Origin: JANQIV01 sp050117315
GTDB taxonomy: Bacteria > Bacteroidota > Ignavibacteria > Ignavibacteriales > Melioribacteraceae
Reading direction: 5' to 3'
DNA: 35,574 bases
Assembly (NCBI GenBank): GCA_050117315.1
Contig: JASFMY010000063.1
Span: forward strand, 1-35,574
The position numbers were made by a program, and so were the translations under genes. The notes beneath the pieces are model-generated. The model was not told where the DNA came from. It ran no database searches and saw only the letters and a list, made by a program, of their open reading frames with translations. Below, in pieces: positions 32,470 through 35,574 of the stretch (the stretch's first letter is position 1; every line of letters starts with the position of its first letter).

Positions 32470-34901
32470 TATTTTTTCTTTCGTGTCTTTGCATTTGTTT
32501 TTGTTGGGGTCCTTTTTATAGTTGTTTTAAACAAATGCGGAATAACATCTTTAATATTTTCAATGCAGATAATTTTTAATCCGGTCTTAACTTCATCTTT
32601 TATTTCGGCTAAATCTTTTTCGTTTTCTTTAGGGATAAGTACGGTTTTAATTCCGCTTCTTTGTGCCGCCAGCAGTTTTTCATTTAAACCGCCGATAGCC
32701 AGAACATTACCGCGTAAAGTAATTTCACCTGTCATTGCAACGTCGCTTCGTGCAGGTTTGCCGCTTAACGCCGAATACATTGCCATTGTTAATGTAATTC
32801 CCGCAGAGGGTCCGTCTTTTGGAATTGCACCTTCCGGCAGGTGGATATGAATTTCTTTTCCTTTCTGGAAATTAGGCTTAAGTTTGAGTTCCTTTGCATT
32901 TGTGCGAAGGTAACTTAAAGCCGCCTGTGCTGATTCTTTCATCACGTTTCCGATTTGCCCGGTGATGGTTAACTTTTCCGAGCCGTCCATGATTGTTGAA
33001 TCAACATGAAGAATATCACCGCCAACGCTTGTCCATGCCAAACCTGTTACACTTCCGATTCGCGAATCTTTCTCTGCTTTTTGCAGCCTGAATTTCTGAA
33101 CCCCGAGATATTCCCTGGTTTTGTCAACATCTATCCGGAATTCAATATTCTTTTTATTTTTTTTGCCGTTTTGGGCCTGTTCCAAAATTATGTCGCGTGC
33201 AGTTTTACGGAACACTGTTGAAATTTCTCTTTCGAGATTTCTAACACCGGCTTCGCGTGTGTATTCTTGGATAATTGCCTGGATCGATTCGTCGTCAAAA
33301 TCAATTTTGAATTTATCCAGCCCGTGTCCTTTTAACTGTTTTGGAATTATGTGTCTTTTGGCGATCTGCATTTTTTCGTGTTCGAGATATCCCGGCAGCT
33401 CAATTATTTCCATCCTGTCTTGCAGCGGAAGAGGAATATTGTAGCGCACATTTGCCGTCGTGATAAACATTACTTTTGATAAATCGTAATCAATGTCAAG
33501 ATAATGATCGTTGAATGTATGGTTTTGTTCGGGATCCAAAACTTCGAGCATTGCAGATGACGGGTCACCCCTGAAGTCCATACTCATTTTGTCGATTTCG
33601 TCAAGCAGCATTACCGGGTTAACTGTTTTGGCCTTTTTCATTGACTGAATAATTTTACCGGGAAGTGAACCGATGTAAGTTCTCCTGTGTCCGCGTATTT
33701 CCGCTTCATCGCGAACGCCGCCCAAACTGATACGAACGAATTTTCTATTTATTGCACGCGCAATCGATTTGCCGAGCGAAGTTTTACCGACCCCGGGAGG
33801 TCCCACAAAACAGAGGATTTGACCTCGTATTTGTTTGACTAAATTAAGCACCGCAATATGTTCAACAATTCTTTCTTTTGGTTTTTCAAGTCCGAAGTGG
33901 TCTTCGTCTAAAATTTTTCTAACGTTTCTTAAATCGAGATTATCTTTTGTTTTTTTGTACCACGGAACTTCAATGAGCCATTCAAGGTAGTTTCTTAAAA
34001 CTGTTGCTTCGGGTGAACTGCTCGGAGTTTTCTTCAGCTTATTCAATTCTTCATTAGCCTTGTCGTGCACCTCTTTCGGCATTTTAGCTTTTGCAATTCC
34101 TTCCTTCAGCTTTGTTATTTCAGGCGATACTTCTTCCTCCTCGCCAAGTTCGTCCTGCAAAATTCTTATTTGTTCCTGTATAATAAATTTTCTTTGGGTC
34201 TTTGTTATATTTTCCTGAACCTTTGTTTCAATTTCTTTTTCAACTTTCAGAATGTCTATTTCCGAATTAAGGATTTTTATGATTTCGTAAATCTGTTCCT
34301 TTGTTGAAAATTTTTTTAATATCGATTGTTTTACTTCGATTGACTGAACGATATTTGCCGCAACATAAAAAAGCTTTCTGTCCGGTTCGTCAATGTTATC
34401 GTATGCCCCTATAGCTTCGGCAGGAATTGATTTATTGATTTTTACATAGTCTTTGAAAAGGTTTGACATCTGTCTTATCAATGCATTTAATTCACGCCGG
34501 TCTTCTGCTTTTGGGAAAACCACTTCAACTTCGGCTTCAAAGAATTCCCGGTTATCGGTAAATTTTGTAATTCTTCCCTGTATCATTCCGTCAACTAAAA
34601 TTTTCATCAATCCGTTCGGAAGCCGTAAAATTTGTATAATTTTTGCAATCGTTCCTTCTTCGTAAATATCATCTGTGTTGGGTTCTTCTATGTTTGCTTT
34701 TTTCTGTGCCGACAGGAAAATGTATTTTGAGCTCTCAAGGGCATAGTTTGCCGCTTTTATTGAGTGCTCTCTTCCCACAAGTACGGGAAAAATCATATAT
34801 GGAAAAATTACGTTGTCTCTTAAAGGTAATACAGCCAGTATTTTCGGGATATCTTCTACAATTGATAAATCAACCGATGCACTTTTCGTTTCTTTTGCCA
34901 T
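32469..34901 (-). CDS. lon: ATP-dependent Lon protease (LonA)
   Basis: This protease of 810 residues degrades misfolded and regulatory proteins in the cytosol. The N-terminal substrate-binding domain starts LAVLPLRDNVIFPYMIFPVL. The AAA+ module has Walker A GPPGVGKT (367-374) and Walker B MLLDEIDK (431-438). The protease domain has the Ser699-Lys742 dyad (PKDGPSAGIT, GGLNEKLLAA). The tail is basic (KTNAKTRKKK). Length and order are typical of LonA. It is the first gene of lon-msrC(-dnaX). A decayed ISAs1 element ends 83 bases upstream of the ATG, so the native promoter may be shortened or replaced. No CIRCE-type inverted repeat is seen in the remaining upstream sequence. Confidence 0.97.
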   Translation of the reverse strand: MAKETKSASVDLSIVEDIPKILAVLPLRDNVIFPYMIFPVLVGREHSIKAANYALESSKYIFLSAQKKANIEEPNTDDIYEEGTIAKIIQILRLPNGLMKILVDGMIQGRITKFTDNREFFEAEVEVVFPKAEDRRELNALIRQMSNLFKDYVKINKSIPAEAIGAYDNIDEPDRKLFYVAANIVQSIEVKQSILKKFSTKEQIYEIIKILNSEIDILKVEKEIETKVQENITKTQRKFIIQEQIRILQDELGEEEEVSPEITKLKEGIAKAKMPKEVHDKANEELNKLKKTPSSSPEATVLRNYLEWLIEVPWYKKTKDNLDLRNVRKILDEDHFGLEKPKERIVEHIAVLNLVKQIRGQILCFVGPPGVGKTSLGKSIARAINRKFVRISLGGVRDEAEIRGHRRTYIGSLPGKIIQSMKKAKTVNPVMLLDEIDKMSMDFRGDPSSAMLEVLDPEQNHTFNDHYLDIDYDLSKVMFITTANVRYNIPLPLQDRMEIIELPGYLEHEKMQIAKRHIIPKQLKGHGLDKFKIDFDDESIQAIIQEYTREAGVRNLEREISTVFRKTARDIILEQAQNGKKNKKNIEFRIDVDKTREYLGVQKFRLQKAEKDSRIGSVTGLAWTSVGGDILHVDSTIMDGSEKLTITGQIGNVMKESAQAALSYLRTNAKELKLKPNFQKGKEIHIHLPEGAIPKDGPSAGITLTMAMYSALSGKPARSDVAMTGEITLRGNVLAIGGLNEKLLAAQRSGIKTVLIPKENEKDLAEIKDEVKTGLKIICIENIKDVIPHLFKTTIKRTPTKTNAKTRKKK

Positions 34902-34983
34902 TGAATTTTTATCTTTGTTATTAAAATTAAACTTTGAAAAATAATAAAATCGGTTCGGTGTTACAACTAATTCACGGATTTAT

Positions 34984-35574
34984 CAGGGCAAACGCATCAA
35001 AAATTTAGAATATTTTTAAGGTACTCATTATTAAGCGAAGCTCTGTAACGTCTTTTCTTTTTACTTAAATTGTCAGACATTTGTGTAATACGTTGTAAAG
35101 CTACTTCTCTTAATATATTTAAGTTCAATTGCGAATAACCTGTTCTTGCTCTAGAAGCATCTTCATTAAAAGTAACATCAAGGTGCCACTACATTTGCGA
35201 ATTTCTTGGCGGCCATGATTTGTTTCGATTTTCTCGTCATAGTTAATGGGGGGATGATACCTAAATGCTTCTTCTACCTGTTGGTAGCTCTCTTTTTGGT
35301 TGTTCTTTAATGATAGAAAATATTCTCCTTTTTTCTTTTTTTAGCTATGCCCTTTTGGCAGCCTAGTGCATCTATGCTTATTACTGCGCCAATTCGTCTA
35401 ATAATTCCGGTATTGCAGTTATTTCATTACTCTTATCATTTACTTTTTTCTCTCCTATAGAGAAACTATTTTCACTTACCCACGCACTTAATATATATAA
35501 GCCTTTATTCTCTTTTTCCCTCGGCGATACTCCCTTAACCTTTTTCCCATCTATACAGACTAACTTTTCTTTTA
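34984..35574 (-). mobile_element. ISAs1-family insertion sequence, decayed, runs off the window edge
   Basis: The end of the element is placed at CAGGGCAAACGCATCAAAAA (34984-35003), which directly follows the transposase stop and has the CAGGG start typical of ISAs1 ends. The other end lies outside the window. The transposase inside is broken, so the copy is dead. Confidence 0.6.
34997..35574 (-). pseudogene. ISAs1-family (H-repeat) transposase, frameshifted and internally deleted
   Basis: Fragments in three frames match one family in order. First, from the edge to the TAA at 35381: EKLVCIDGKKVKGVS, ILSAWVSENSFSIGEKKVND and KSNEITAIPELLDELA. Next, IDALGCQKGIAKK, then after another shift GEYFLSLKNNQKESYQQVEE and NHGRQEIRKC. 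Last is WHLDVTFNEDASRARTGYSQ to the TGA at 34997. The catalytic Asp of IDGK and of IDALGCQK are present. Between EIRKC and WHLDV (near 35185) about 100 residues are missing by comparison with intact members, so an internal deletion has occurred besides at least two frameshifts. Confidence 0.85.

Overview
The window looks like a piece of an AT-rich genome from the Ignavibacteria/Chlorobi side of Bacteroidota. The main reason is a group of secreted proteins that end in a type IX secretion (T9SS) sorting domain with the NYPNPFNPST signature and a C-terminal KKMxLLR/K tail. SBBP and PD40 beta-propeller proteins, a DUF5916 outer-membrane-type protein and LytTR regulation fit the same group. Both ends lie inside insertion-sequence genes: an IS110-type recombinase on the left and a decayed ISAs1-type transposase on the right. 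The window may therefore be a contig or segment bounded by repeats.

Layout. (1) 1-957: IS110 left end, a repeat fragment and a ParE-toxin remnant. (2) 958-5614: typA on the minus strand, then on the plus strand an OB-fold-like lipoprotein, a T9SS cargo protein and a small secreted protein. (3) 5759-6475: a GH11 xylanase carried as a lipoprotein, followed by about 0.8 kb of intergenic repeats. (4) 7553-15948, all minus strand: a BlaI-type repressor, an M56 (BlaR1-like) membrane peptidase with a HEAT-repeat tail, an SBBP surface protein with a frameshifted sorting domain, a DUF5916 protein, and a LytS/LytTR-type kinase-regulator pair. (5) 16123-26500, minus strand: five closely spaced genes, made of three paralogous SBBP+PD40+CTD proteins of about 880 aa, an FG-GAP/VCBS propeller with CTD, and a PD40-only protein. 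(6) 26501-27576: a gene-free stretch with a MITE-like element and several long hairpins. (7) 27577-34901: a two-domain rhodanese, an unknown secreted protein, dnaX, msrC (fRMsr) and lon. (8) 34984-35574: ISAs1 remnant.

How the genes may work together. The most interesting unit is BlaI/M56-HEAT. An 18-bp palindrome (ATGCAAAATTTTTTGCAT) occurs twice upstream of the blaI-like gene, and an identical copy lies just upstream of the adjacent SBBP gene. This suggests a protease-controlled derepression switch. The usual beta-lactam sensor domain is replaced by HEAT repeats, and the target would be a surface propeller protein, perhaps with the DUF5916 protein 24 bp behind it. The five-gene cluster next to it is built from the same modules (SBBP, PD40, CTD) split and fused in different ways, and shows signs of recent tandem duplication. 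Functions of the surface proteins are not known; everything said about the system as a whole is inference from sequence and context.
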